The notes: generated by a model not told the origin, from the letters alone. Shown: positions 27,370-36,511, counted from the first letter of the stretch. The stretch is DNA of 64,000 nucleotides from Lachnoanaerobaculum orale (GCF_003862485.1 NZ_RRCM01000001.1:107124-171123), one strand, 5' to 3'. A program made the numbers and translations.

Positions 27370-28050
27370 ATGACAAATTTTTCACATGCAGATGTAGATG
27401 AATATATGCCGCTAAGAGATGTGGTTTTTAAAACTTTGAGGCAGGCAATACTCAGAGGAGAGTTGCAGCCGGGTGAGAGACTTATGGAGATAGCTCTTTC
27501 AAAGAAGCTTGGAGTATCAAGAACTCCTATCAGAGAGGCTATAAGGATGCTTGAGCTTGAAGGTCTGGTGCTTATGATTCCTAGGAAGGGAGCCGAGGTG
27601 GCAGGTATTACGGAAAAGAGCCTAAGAGATACACTTGAGGTAAGAAGGGCACTTGAGGAACTTGCAATAGAGCTTTCATGCACAAAGATTACGGATGATG
27701 AGATAGAAGAATTGAAACAGGCCGAGGAAGAGTTTGTTAATTCTATAGAAAATAAAGATATTATTGATATTGCGCGTGCAGATGAGAAATTTCATGATAT
27801 AATATTTACAAGCACAGGTAATGATAAGCTGGTACAGATGATCAATAATTTGCGTGAGCAGATGTACCGTTACAGACTGGAGTATGTTAAGGCGGAAGCT
27901 ACAAGAAATCAGCTTATGGATGAGCATGAGATGATACTTAGAGCATTGGAGAGTAGGGATAAGTCGGAAGCTAAGAGAATCATTGCCGAGCATATAAATA
28001 ATCAGGAGGTCAATGTTTCCAGACAAATTAAGGAAGCACCTACAAGGTAA
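27370..28050 (+). CDS. GntR-family transcriptional regulator (FCD type)
   Basis: 226 residues from ATG 27370, 5 bases after GGAGG; the ATG at 27358 overlaps that ribosome site. The N-terminal winged helix shows LRQAILRGELQPGERLMEIA and LGVSRTPIREAIRMLELEGL. The FCD domain follows with DEKFHDIIFTSTGN and a late DEHEMILRALESRD and AEHI, giving the usual Asp/His metal-ligand set. Its effector is unknown. The TAA overlaps the ATG of ddl. Confidence 0.93.
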   Translation: MTNFSHADVDEYMPLRDVVFKTLRQAILRGELQPGERLMEIALSKKLGVSRTPIREAIRMLELEGLVLMIPRKGAEVAGITEKSLRDTLEVRRALEELAIELSCTKITDDEIEELKQAEEEFVNSIENKDIIDIARADEKFHDIIFTSTGNDKLVQMINNLREQMYRYRLEYVKAEATRNQLMDEHEMILRALESRDKSEAKRIIAEHINNQEVNVSRQIKEAPTR

Positions 28051-29099
28051 TGAGGAGATTAGCAATAATATTCGGAGGTCAGTCCTCTGAGCATGAGATA
28101 TCTGTAATATCTGCAACGAATGTGTCAAAGCAGGTGGATACGGATAAGTACGAGCTTATACTTATCGGTATTACAAAGGAAGGCAAATGGCTTAAGGTAG
28201 ACAGTATAGCTTCAATGGAGGACGGCAGCTGGCTGAATTCAAAAACAGGCGCATATATTTTGCCTGATGCTACAAAAAAGTGTATAATGATAGAGACAGG
28301 GGGAGAGTATAAAGAAATTCCTGTAGATGTGGTTTTCCCTGTTCTGCACGGACTGTACGGAGAAGACGGAACAATTCAAGGTTTGTTGGAGCTGGCAAAG
28401 ATTCCTTATGTGGGATGTGGAGTACTTGCAAGTGCCATAGGCATGGACAAGCTCTACACAAAGCTTGTAGTAGATAAACTCGGAATAAGACAGGCGGCAT
28501 ATGAGGCTGTACTTGACTATGAGGTCAAGGAGGATTTGACAGGGAAGATAAGAACAATAGAAGACAGATTTGAGTATCCTGTATTCATAAAGCCTTCAAA
28601 TGCGGGTTCTTCAAGAGGTGTATCAAAAGCCTCAAACACTGAAGAACTTAAAAAGGGCATACTTGAAGCACTAAAGCACGACAGAAAGGTCCTTGTTGAG
28701 GAGACGATAGTAGGGCATGAGGTGGAATGCGGAGTACTTGGAAGACCGGGAGATGTAGTGGCAAGCGGTGTAGGAGAGATAAAATCCGCTGCAACATTTT
28801 ATGATTACGATGCCAAGTATAAGCTTGATTCACTTACTTTGCTTGATTCAAAACTTCCTGACGGCGTGAGAGAGAATCTTCCTGAGTGTGCGAAAAAGAT
28901 TTTTACGGCTTTAGACGGTTTCGGACTTTCAAGAGTGGACTTCTTTGCAAAGGAAGACGGAGAGATTGTATTCAACGAGATAAATACCATGCCGGGATTT
29001 ACGGCAATAAGTATGTATCCGATGTTATTTGAGGCTGCAGGTATTGACAAAAAATCTCTTGTTGATAAACTAATAGAATTAGCTTTTGAGAGAGGGTGA
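28050..29099 (+). CDS. ddl: D-alanine-D-alanine ligase
   Basis: 349-residue ATP-grasp enzyme that makes the D-Ala-D-Ala dipeptide of peptidoglycan. Motifs: IIFGGQSSEHEISVISA at the N-terminus, HGLYGEDGTIQGLLE, IKPSNAGSSRGVSKA, VEETIVGHEVECGVLG and the C-terminal NEINTMPGFTAISMYP. It overlaps the regulator's stop by one base and is followed directly by murI, so two cell-wall precursor enzymes are co-expressed. Confidence 0.97.
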   Translation: MRRLAIIFGGQSSEHEISVISATNVSKQVDTDKYELILIGITKEGKWLKVDSIASMEDGSWLNSKTGAYILPDATKKCIMIETGGEYKEIPVDVVFPVLHGLYGEDGTIQGLLELAKIPYVGCGVLASAIGMDKLYTKLVVDKLGIRQAAYEAVLDYEVKEDLTGKIRTIEDRFEYPVFIKPSNAGSSRGVSKASNTEELKKGILEALKHDRKVLVEETIVGHEVECGVLGRPGDVVASGVGEIKSAATFYDYDAKYKLDSLTLLDSKLPDGVRENLPECAKKIFTALDGFGLSRVDFFAKEDGEIVFNEINTMPGFTAISMYPMLFEAAGIDKKSLVDKLIELAFERG

Positions 29100-29103
29100 T
29101 TTT

Positions 29104-29904
29104 TTGAATTTACCTATAGGAGTATTTGATTCCGGTGTAGGCGGACTGACGGTCGCCAAGGAAATTATAGCGCAGATGCCGAATGAAAGTATTGTATACT
29201 TCGGTGATACGGCCAGAGTTCCATACGGCTCCAAGTCCAAGGATACAATTATCAAGTATTCCGGCCAGATTGTTAAATTTTTACAGACAAAAAATGTAAA
29301 AGCTATTGTGATTGCGTGTAATACCGCCAGTGCTTTTGCACTTGACATATTGAAGACAGAGATTGATATACCTATTATGGGTGTTATCCATGCAGGCGCC
29401 ATAACCGCAGCCAAGACTACCAAGGTCGGTAGGATAGGTGTGGTAGGTACCAGCGGTACAATATCCAGCGGTATATATGAAAAGACTATTCATGAGATAA
29501 ATAGCGAGCTTGAAGTAATACAAAAAGCCTGTCCGCTGCTGGTTCCGTTGGTGGAGGAGGGACTTATCAATGACAGTGTTACAGATGAAATCATTTCCAG
29601 ATATGTCAGCGACTTAAAAAGCAGACATATTGACAGTTTAGTATTGGGATGTACTCATTATCCTTTACTATATAATACATTCAGAAGGATTATGGGTGAG
29701 GGAGTTTCCCTTGTGAATCCTGCATACGAAACAGCAAAGGAATTGAAATCTTTGTTGACGTGTGAAAACTTATGTGCCGATAAGGGTGAGGTTTTCCATG
29801 AGTTTTATGTCAGTGACATGGCAGAAAGATTTAGTGATTTTGCATCTTCTATTATACCCGGTGTTGTGAAGAATACGGGTGTAATCAATATAGAAGAATT
29901 TTAA
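29104..29904 (+). CDS. murI: Glutamate racemase
   Basis: 266 residues from TTG 29104, preceded by GAGAGGGTGA at a good distance; a TTG at 29086 inside ddl is less likely. It supplies D-Glu for peptidoglycan. The two catalytic cysteines are in ACNTASAFALD and LGCTHYPLLY, and the N-terminal IGVFDSGVGGLTVAKE motif is present. Confidence 0.96.
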   Translation: MNLPIGVFDSGVGGLTVAKEIIAQMPNESIVYFGDTARVPYGSKSKDTIIKYSGQIVKFLQTKNVKAIVIACNTASAFALDILKTEIDIPIMGVIHAGAITAAKTTKVGRIGVVGTSGTISSGIYEKTIHEINSELEVIQKACPLLVPLVEEGLINDSVTDEIISRYVSDLKSRHIDSLVLGCTHYPLLYNTFRRIMGEGVSLVNPAYETAKELKSLLTCENLCADKGEVFHEFYVSDMAERFSDFASSIIPGVVKNTGVINIEEF

Positions 29905-30164
29905 AAAACATTAGGCTTTGCAGAATGCATACAAATAGATTAGCTAGATAAGGTATACAAGACGCAGACAGGCATTCTTTGTTGAGCATAGTTATCAGTT
30001 TTTTATTTAAGGTTATTTTATATAGAATAGTGGGGAGATACATTTTTCTAGTAAACTATCATTCTTTTATTTTAAACTTGATATTTGCATAAACAACCGG
30101 TGGTAGCTTAGGGTTGGGTAGAGACCGTATTGCGGCTTCTGCTATAGTTTTAAGGTAGAAGATT
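29905..30164. other. Intergenic gap, possibly a structured leader
   Basis: 260 bases without a gene. A weak long-loop inverted repeat (AGAATGC 29922-29928, GCATTCT 29972-29978) could end the murI transcript. The last 70 bases before the next gene are GC-richer (GGTGGTAGCTTAGGG and onwards) and may fold, but no known RNA family is recognised. Confidence 0.35.
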
Positions 30165-30611
30165 ATGAAAGAATTTGTAGATATTGAGATTAGCGGCGCT
30201 CATCTTAGATACGATGAGACAGATCCTATTGCCGTGAATATTTCAGGTAATCACTATGTTGATGGTGATACACATAAGATAACTTACGTGGAAGAAGCCC
30301 AAGGTTTTGATGAAATTATCCTTAATACAATAATAGTAAAGAAAAATAAGGTTGAAATTATCAAAGAGGGTGTGGTGAATTCCAAGATGGTATTTGCCAA
30401 TAACAGTAGGTTTAAAGCAATATATGACACTCCCTTTGGCAGATTGAATATGGAGACGGAGACGAAGCTCCTTTTGATCGATATGAATGAAGATGAGATA
30501 AATGTCTATATTGAGTATTTGCTTTATATAGAGGGAGATCGTGCATCTAATTCAAAAATGAGAATTCATATAGTTGAAGCGGTTGACAGAGTTGATAATA
30601 AGGGTGGGTGA
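30165..30611 (+). CDS. DUF1934 (YwiB-like) calycin-fold protein
   Basis: 148 residues. The pattern of the YwiB/DUF1934 family is visible: an N-terminal VDIEISG strand, a central NSKMVFANNSRFKAIYDTPF block near residue 70-90, GRLNMETETKLLLID, and the IYVEYLLYIEG-like strand near the end. The fold is a small lipocalin-like beta barrel; function unknown. GGTAGAAGATT is a weak ribosome site. Confidence 0.75.
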   Translation: MKEFVDIEISGAHLRYDETDPIAVNISGNHYVDGDTHKITYVEEAQGFDEIILNTIIVKKNKVEIIKEGVVNSKMVFANNSRFKAIYDTPFGRLNMETETKLLLIDMNEDEINVYIEYLLYIEGDRASNSKMRIHIVEAVDRVDNKGG

Positions 30612-30638
30612 CTGCCCTTATTCGGTATGCGGAGGAGT

Positions 30639-31220
30639 ATGGATAAAAAATTAAAAATTTCATTTAATTCACCAATTATTCTAGGATTTGTGATTCTAAG
30701 TTTTATAGTATATGTGGTAGACAATCTGACAGGAGGGTTTTCCACAAGATTGTTGTTCAGTGTTTACAGGTCATCATTTATAGACCCGTTCACCTACTTC
30801 AGATTTTTCGGACATGTACTTGGTCATGCAAACTTGGATCATTTCCTCGGGAATATAATGTTGATACTTGTAATAGGACCTATGCTTGAGGAAAAGTACG
30901 GTTCTGCGAATATACTTTTTGTAATACTTGCCACGGCGCTTGTGACAGGTCTGGTTCACTTTTTTGTATTCCCGCACGTTTATTTGCTTGGTGCAAGCGG
31001 TGTGGTATTCGCCTTTATTTTGCTCTCATCCTTTGCGGGATTCAGAGAAGGCAGGATTCCTTTCACATTTATTGTGGTTGCACTTTTATATATAGGGCAG
31101 CAGGTATATCAGGGAGTCTTTGTACAGGACAATATCTCAAACCTTACTCATATACTTGGCGGTATAGTAGGTGCGGTACTTGGATATATTATGAATAAGG
31201 GGAAGATGAACAGGTACTAA
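30639..31220 (+). CDS. Rhomboid-family intramembrane serine protease
   Basis: 193 residues from ATG 30639, just after GGAGGAG; ATG 30627 overlaps that site and is less likely. Six membrane segments with the rhomboid set: HANLDHFLGN (HxxxN-type motif), LEEKYGSANIL, the catalytic serine in LGASGVVFAF and the catalytic histidine in LTHILGGIVG. It cleaves membrane-protein helices in the bilayer; substrates unknown. The contrast with the inactive homologue at 22695 is notable. Confidence 0.92.
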   Translation: MDKKLKISFNSPIILGFVILSFIVYVVDNLTGGFSTRLLFSVYRSSFIDPFTYFRFFGHVLGHANLDHFLGNIMLILVIGPMLEEKYGSANILFVILATALVTGLVHFFVFPHVYLLGASGVVFAFILLSSFAGFREGRIPFTFIVVALLYIGQQVYQGVFVQDNISNLTHILGGIVGAVLGYIMNKGKMNRY

Positions 31221-31227
31221 GGATTTT

Positions 31228-31464
31228 ATGGAGAGAGAAATAATATGTAATATTTCTGTTTTGGAATATGTGTTATTTTGTATAGAAGGTGTTGCAAAAA
31301 GACTTGGAAAAGATGGAAGAGAAGTATATCGAATACTGACAGAGGACAGCGATATATTAAACAGTTATATAGTACCGTCATATGATGTATTACATACACA
31401 GGGTAAGGACTATATTATTGAAGATATTTTGGATGTGATGAAGAAAAGAGGTTTGCCGGTATGA
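31228..31464 (+). CDS. DUF3791 protein
   Basis: 78 residues, all helical in appearance, matching DUF3791: an N-terminal LEYVLFCIEGVAKRLGKDGR block, then IVPSYDVLHTQGKDYIIEDI. These proteins almost always sit next to DUF3990 genes. Its stop overlaps the start of the DUF3990 gene by 4 bases, so the two are translationally coupled. The start lies just after the rhomboid stop with a weak AAGGA site. Function not established; an antitoxin- or immunity-like role is an inference. Confidence 0.82.
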   Translation: MEREIICNISVLEYVLFCIEGVAKRLGKDGREVYRILTEDSDILNSYIVPSYDVLHTQGKDYIIEDILDVMKKRGLPV

Positions 31465-31934
31465 GATTATATCATGGTTCATATCTGGAAATTAAATCAC
31501 CGGATTTATTACATTCAAGAAAAAATGTTGATTTCGGATTGGGATTTTACACAACGCCATTGTATGAACAGGCCGTAAATTGGGCAAGAAAGTTTAAGAG
31601 AAATGGAGGCAGTGGGATAATCTCATATTATAGATTTGATGAAAAAGTACTTCATAAATTAAAAGTATTACATTTTGATACATATTCAGATGAATGGTTG
31701 GACTTTATTTTAAATTGTAGAGCGGGCAAGGATGTATCAGATTATGATTTGGTAATAGGTGGTGTTGCTAATGATAAAGTATTTAACACTATTGAATTAT
31801 TCTTTGACGGGCTGATTGACAAGAAAGAGGCTATAGGTCGATTAAAATATGAAAAGCCTAATCTACAGATATGCTTCAGAACACAAAAAGCGTTGGATTA
31901 CAGTTTATTATATGAGGGAAGTGAGACTATATGA
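31461..31934 (+). CDS. DUF3990 protein (ADP-ribosyltransferase-like fold)
   Basis: 157 residues. DUF3990 landmarks: MRLYHGSYLEIKSPDL, then VDFGLGFYTTPLYEQAVNWA near residue 27-46, GISYY-like strand, DYDLVIGGVANDKV and LQICFRTQKALDYSLLY at the end. The family is placed in the ADP-ribosyltransferase clan; the early YHGS and FYTT motifs would be the NAD-contacting elements and the late Gln/Phe block the third motif. Whether it modifies a protein, RNA or nothing is unknown. It is sandwiched between two DUF3791 genes with 4-base overlaps on each side. Confidence 0.82.
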   Translation: MRLYHGSYLEIKSPDLLHSRKNVDFGLGFYTTPLYEQAVNWARKFKRNGGSGIISYYRFDEKVLHKLKVLHFDTYSDEWLDFILNCRAGKDVSDYDLVIGGVANDKVFNTIELFFDGLIDKKEAIGRLKYEKPNLQICFRTQKALDYSLLYEGSETI

Positions 31935-32161
31935 ATGCAAATCCTGTGTTATTACAAAAGAAATATGCACGTATTATAGAAAAATTTGCACGAAAAAAAA
32001 ATATTTCAATTGATGAATCTTTAGATTTTTTTTATCACTCATTTACATATGAATTGATGAGTAAAGGAATTTCAGATATGCATTGTATGAGTGATGAATA
32101 TTTGATTGAGGACTTGGAGCGAGAATATAGTGGTGAGTATGTAAACAGGAAAGCTATATGA
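31931..32161 (+). CDS. DUF3791-like protein, second copy
   Basis: 76 residues related in layout to the first DUF3791 protein but divergent: KKYARIIEKFARKKNISIDE in place of the LEYVLFC block, then MSDEYLIEDLEREYSG where the first has QGKDYIIEDI. It is coupled to the DUF3990 gene by ATGA (31931-31934). Two different partners around one DUF3990 protein is worth noting. Confidence 0.7.
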   Translation: MNANPVLLQKKYARIIEKFARKKNISIDESLDFFYHSFTYELMSKGISDMHCMSDEYLIEDLEREYSGEYVNRKAI

Positions 32162-32258
32162 AATATACTCAACAGATGATGAGAGCTTTAGCGTAGGATA
32201 TCTGCTGTACCAAAATGACGATATCTGTATATTTAAAGCTTTTAATGATCAGGGATAA
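32145..32258 (+). pseudogene. Remnant of an unidentified gene
   Basis: A frame without a start codon reads GKLYEIYSTDDESFSVGYLL then YQNDDICIFKAFNDQG and stops at 32256-32258. Its amino-acid make-up looks coding (it resembles small proteins with an FSVGYIxxxDxxxxxxKxxDxxG pattern), it begins inside the last codons of the second DUF3791 gene and has no N-terminus. Probably the broken start of a once larger downstream gene. Confidence 0.5.
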
Positions 32259-32269
32259 TTGTTTAAAAT

Positions 32270-32312
32270 GGAGATATCACAAAATTCTTATACTTTGTGA
32301 TATCTCCATTTA
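32270..32312. terminator. Bidirectional terminator
   Basis: Fourteen-base-pair stem, GGAGATATCACAAA (32270-32283) with TTTGTGATATCTCC (32294-32307), followed by a short T-rich stretch. It separates the DUF3791/DUF3990 module from the convergent toxin gene. Confidence 0.8.
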
Positions 32313-32314
32313 TA

Positions 32315-32572
32315 TTAATTATAGTGACCGCGACAGGATAGAATTTCCAAAACCCCAGTAGAAATCCTATATATTAATCTATTGGTATCATCGATACGCC
32401 TGCTCCAAAAGCCGCTGAATTCGCCTTTAAGAGGCTCGGGTTTGCCTATACCGTCAAAATAATTGCGTTCGATATCCTTGATCAGCCCATTAATACGTTT
32501 TAGAGTTTTTTTATCCTGACTTTGCCAATAAAGGTAGTCTTCCCATGCTTCATCAAACCATATTTTATGCAT
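32315..32572 (-). CDS. yoeB: YoeB-family mRNA interferase toxin
   Basis: 85 residues, very similar in layout to E. coli YoeB (84 residues). The catalytic residues are in the same positions: E46 in GKPEPLKG, R65 in DDTNRLIY, H83 and Y84 in the terminal CRGHY. YoeB cleaves mRNA at the ribosomal A site. It lies 5 bases after the antitoxin gene, in one operon. Confidence 0.93.
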   Translation of the reverse strand: MHKIWFDEAWEDYLYWQSQDKKTLKRINGLIKDIERNYFDGIGKPEPLKGEFSGFWSRRIDDTNRLIYRISTGVLEILSCRGHYN

Positions 32573-32577
32573 AAGTT

Positions 32578-32835
32578 TTACTCCTCTATAATATCATGCT
32601 CTACACCAAGCCCGGCATTAAGGGCAGCCACTCCTCGGCGTAAATGAGCTACATTACTCTCCGAATAAAACGGATCCACAGAAACTTCAAAAGGTATACG
32701 GTGCTCTCTGCCCATTTTTTTGGCAAATATGGTAAAGGCTGCACTCATAGAGAGTCCAAGTTCACTACATACGCTCTCCATTTTTTTCTTGTCGGCTTCA
32801 TCCATACGAAAGTTTACATTAACGGTCTGTGCCAT
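32578..32835 (-). CDS. RelB/DinJ-family antitoxin
   Basis: 85 residues. N-terminal ribbon-helix-helix: VNVNFRMDEADKKKMESVCS followed by ELGLSMSAAFTIFAKKMGRE, typical of RelB/DinJ. The C-terminal tail should wrap the YoeB toxin. Classic YoeB partners are YefM (Phd fold), so this is a mixed pair. It likely represses its own promoter at 32867-32894. Confidence 0.92.
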   Translation of the reverse strand: MAQTVNVNFRMDEADKKKMESVCSELGLSMSAAFTIFAKKMGREHRIPFEVSVDPFYSESNVAHLRRGVAALNAGLGVEHDIIEE

Positions 32836-32866
32836 AAAACTTCTCCTTTCTTATATTGTTGAGTTT

Positions 32867-32894
32867 ATTATAGCATTTGTAAAGAAAAGTACAA
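32867..32894 (-). promoter_or_regulatory. Promoter of the relB-yoeB operon
   Basis: Minus strand: TTGTAC (32889-32894), 16-base spacer, TATAAT (32867-32872), about 30 bases before the antitoxin ATG, with AGAAAGGAGAAG as ribosome site. Confidence 0.65.
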
Positions 32895-33010
32895 GAAAAA
32901 TAATATAAAATATATTTACATAATATATTTCATATTAATTTTCACAGATACTCTCCAATTTCCAAAAATATGATATAATATACTCAATATGAACTTAAAA
33001 AAGGAGAACT

Positions 33011-36000
33011 ATGTCTTTTACACATTTACATGTACATACGGGATATTCACTGCTTGACGGGTCCTGTAAGATAAAAGAGATAATAAGTCGTGCAAAGGAA
33101 CTGAACATGACTTCACTGGCTATCACTGACCACGGCGTGATGTATGGAGTCATTGATTTTTATAAAGAAGCTAAGGCAAACGGTATAAAGCCGATACTTG
33201 GATGTGAGGTGTATGTAAGCCCTTCATCAAGATTTGAAAAACAGGCAAAGCAGGGTGATAGATACTATCATCTTATTTTATTGGCAAAAAACAATGAAGG
33301 ATATGAGAATCTGACAAAGATAGTGTCAAAAGGCTTTACTGAAGGGTTTTATTACAAGCCAAGAATAGATTTTGAACTGTTACAGGAATATCACGAGGGC
33401 ATAATAGCACTTTCAGCCTGTTTGGCGGGAGAGATACCGAAGCTTATATCAAGAGGAAGAGAAGATGATGCCAAAAAGGTGGCAAAAAAGTATAAGGACC
33501 TCTTTGGAGAAGGTAATTTCTATCTGGAATTACAAAACCACGGCATACCCGAGCAGAAGTTTGTAAATCAGTCACTTGTAAGGATAGGCAAGGAACTGGA
33601 TATTCCGCTTGTGGCGACCAATGATATCCACTATATCAATGCTGAGGACGCTACGGCACATGATATACTTTTATGCATACAGACCGGTAAGACGGTATCA
33701 GACCCTGACAGGATGAGATATGAAGGCGGACAATTCTTTTTAAAGTCTGAAGATGAGATGAAAGCATTATTTCCTTATGCGCCTGAGGCTATTGAAAATA
33801 CGGGTAAGATTGCAGATATGTGCAATGTGGAGATAAAGTTCGGTGAGACCAAGCTACCTGAGTATCAGGTTCCGAACAATATGTCCGCCAAAGAGTACCT
33901 TGAGAGCTTATGTAGGAGCGGTTTTGAAAGAAACTACCACAAAGATTATGAAAACCGTGAAGAGATAGAAAAAAGAATGTACTATGAGCTTGGAGTCATA
34001 GAGACAATGGGCTATATAGATTACTTTTTGATAGTTTGGGACTATATAAATTATGCGAGAAGTGTGGGAATATCTGTAGGACCGGGAAGAGGATCGGCGG
34101 CAGGAAGTGTGGTATCGTATTGCCTTGGTATTACGGATATTGATCCTATCAAGTACAATCTTATCTTTGAGAGGTTTTTGAATCCCGAGAGAGTATCCAT
34201 GCCCGATATAGATGTGGACTTTGCCGATGAGAGAAGAGGAGAGGTCATTGAATATGTGGTAAATAAATACGGCAGCGAGAGGGTGTGTCAGATAATCACA
34301 TTCGGTACATTGCAGGCAAGAGGTGTTATCAGAGATGTGGGCAGGGCTATGGAGATTCCGTATGCCAGATGTGACAGCATTGCAAAGATGATACCGAGAG
34401 ATAAGGACATCACACTTAGTTTGGCACTTGAAAGAAATAAAGAACTTAAAGAACTTTATGACGGTGACGAGGCGGTACATGAGCTTATTGACTACAGCTT
34501 AAAGCTTGAGGGCTTGCCGAGACATGCCAGTATGCATGCGGCAGGTGTCGTAATTTCAAAAAAGGCTGTTGAGGAGTATGTACCGCTTGCACTTGGAATT
34601 GATGATGCGGTGACAACACAGTTTACCATGACCACCTTGGAAGAACTGGGCCTTCTGAAGATGGACTTTTTGGGACTTCGTACACTTACGGTACTTCAAA
34701 ACGCCTTGGATATGATAAAGAAAAATCACGGTGTGGATATTGACCTTAAAAAGATAGATTACGCGGATAAGAAGGTGTATGAGTTCATCTCTACCGGAAA
34801 GACCGATGCGGTGTTCCAGCTTGAAAGCGGCGGAATGCAAAGCTTTATGAAGAGGTTAAAGCCTGAAAATTTGGAAGATATCATAGCCGGTATTTCACTG
34901 TACCGTCCGGGTCCTATGGACTTTATACCGAAGTACATTGAAGGAAAGAATTCAAAGGGCAAGGTAAGTTATGATACTCCACAGCTGATTTCAATACTTG
35001 AGCCTACTTACGGATGCATTGTATATCAGGAGCAGGTAATGCAGATAGTCAGAGACCTTGCAGGGTATACTATGGGCGGAAGTGATGAGGTTCGTCGTGC
35101 GATGAGTAAGAAAAAAACTCATGTCATGGAGATGGAAAGAAAAAATTTCATCTACGGAAATGAAGAAAAGAACATTACAGGTTGTATAAAAAACGGTATA
35201 GATGAAAAGATAGCAAATCGAATCTTTGACGAAATGATTGACTTTGCAAGCTATGCCTTCAACAAGTCACATGCCGCCTGCTATGCGGTAATTTCATACC
35301 AGACCGCTTATCTGAAGTACTATTATCCGAAGGAATTTATGGCGGCATCGCTTACCTCTGTAAGTGACAATCCTGCAAAGCTGTCAGAATATATGGGAAG
35401 CCTTTTGGATATGGGCATCAAGATTTTACCGCCTGATGTAAACTTGGGTGAAGGAGCCTTCAGCGTGGATAAGGACGGAATCAGATTTGGACTTGCCACT
35501 ATAAAGGGAGTAGGTAAGGCTGTAGCGGATGCATTGGTCAGAGAGAGGACATTGAACGGAAAATATTTGACACTTGAAAATTTCATAAACAGATTGCCGC
35601 AAAAGGATTTGAACAAGAGGAGTATTGAAAGTTTTATAAAGGCCGGTGCGCTTGACTGTCTGGACGGAAACAGACATGAAAAGATTTTGAATGCGGAACT
35701 TTTGAGTGATAAAAAGTCCAAGGAGAGCAAGGCGACGATACCGGGACAGATGTCATTTTTTGATGTGGTGGCGGATGACGATAAAGACAGTTTTGTGTCC
35801 GAGATGATACATATAGAAGAGTACAAAAAAGAAGAACTTTTAAAGTATGAGATGGAAGTACTCGGAATGTATGTAAGCGGTCATCCTTTGGAAGAGTATA
35901 TCCCGATGCTTGAAAAGTATGCAGACGCCAGAAGTATAGACTTTTATCCCGATGAGGACGGCAATATTTTGCTTGAGTCGGGCAGAAAGGTGGTAGTCGG

Positions 36001-36469
36001 AGGTCTGCTTACCGAGGTGAATAAAAGGTTTACAAAAAAAGGTGATATGATGGCTATATGTACTCTGGAGGATATGTACGGAAGAATAGAGCTTGTAGTA
36101 TTTCCGAAGGCGTTTGAGGGCTACGGCAGCGAGCTTATTGAAGGCGGAAAGGTCTTTGTTAAAGGAAGAGTGGACACCTCGGGAGAGGAAGAGGGAAAGC
36201 TTATTGTAGAGACTGTGAGAGAGTTCGGAAGAATAAAGAAAGAACTTTGGATACAGTATCCTGATAAGGTAAGTTATGAAGAGGACCTTGGCAACCTCCT
36301 TGCAGATATAGGAACATTAAACGGCAATGACAGCGTCATCATCTATTTGAAAAAAGAGAGAGCAAAAAAGGATCTTGGAGGTGAGTGGTGCGTGCCTGCA
36401 AGCGAGGCTTGTGAGATTTTAGCGCAGAGACTTGGCAGTGAGAATGTAAAGGTGGTTGAGAAAATATAA
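33011..36469 (+). CDS. dnaE: DNA polymerase III alpha subunit, DnaE type
   Basis: 1152 residues. The PHP domain opens with FTHLHVHTGYSLLDGS; the polymerase active site has PDIDVDFADERR with D399, D401 and D403, and GPGRGSAAGS. Finger and tau-binding regions follow, and near residue 1010 an OB fold (VVVGGLLTEVNKRFTKKGDM). The PHP motifs read as complete. AAAAAGGAG before ATG; a TATAAT at 32974-32979 without a good -35 may be its promoter. Confidence 0.97.
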   Translation: MSFTHLHVHTGYSLLDGSCKIKEIISRAKELNMTSLAITDHGVMYGVIDFYKEAKANGIKPILGCEVYVSPSSRFEKQAKQGDRYYHLILLAKNNEGYENLTKIVSKGFTEGFYYKPRIDFELLQEYHEGIIALSACLAGEIPKLISRGREDDAKKVAKKYKDLFGEGNFYLELQNHGIPEQKFVNQSLVRIGKELDIPLVATNDIHYINAEDATAHDILLCIQTGKTVSDPDRMRYEGGQFFLKSEDEMKALFPYAPEAIENTGKIADMCNVEIKFGETKLPEYQVPNNMSAKEYLESLCRSGFERNYHKDYENREEIEKRMYYELGVIETMGYIDYFLIVWDYINYARSVGISVGPGRGSAAGSVVSYCLGITDIDPIKYNLIFERFLNPERVSMPDIDVDFADERRGEVIEYVVNKYGSERVCQIITFGTLQARGVIRDVGRAMEIPYARCDSIAKMIPRDKDITLSLALERNKELKELYDGDEAVHELIDYSLKLEGLPRHASMHAAGVVISKKAVEEYVPLALGIDDAVTTQFTMTTLEELGLLKMDFLGLRTLTVLQNALDMIKKNHGVDIDLKKIDYADKKVYEFISTGKTDAVFQLESGGMQSFMKRLKPENLEDIIAGISLYRPGPMDFIPKYIEGKNSKGKVSYDTPQLISILEPTYGCIVYQEQVMQIVRDLAGYTMGGSDEVRRAMSKKKTHVMEMERKNFIYGNEEKNITGCIKNGIDEKIANRIFDEMIDFASYAFNKSHAACYAVISYQTAYLKYYYPKEFMAASLTSVSDNPAKLSEYMGSLLDMGIKILPPDVNLGEGAFSVDKDGIRFGLATIKGVGKAVADALVRERTLNGKYLTLENFINRLPQKDLNKRSIESFIKAGALDCLDGNRHEKILNAELLSDKKSKESKATIPGQMSFFDVVADDDKDSFVSEMIHIEEYKKEELLKYEMEVLGMYVSGHPLEEYIPMLEKYADARSIDFYPDEDGNILLESGRKVVVGGLLTEVNKRFTKKGDMMAICTLEDMYGRIELVVFPKAFEGYGSELIEGGKVFVKGRVDTSGEEEGKLIVETVREFGRIKKELWIQYPDKVSYEEDLGNLLADIGTLNGNDSVIIYLKKERAKKDLGGEWCVPASEACEILAQRLGSENVKVVEKI

Positions 36470-36511
36470 TGCAGGCGGATTAAATACATGGAAAAATGTA
36501 GAGTCTTTTAG

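Noticed and set aside
33908-34480. 190-residue minus-strand ORF inside dnaE
   Set aside because: Shadow of dnaE, composition not protein-like.
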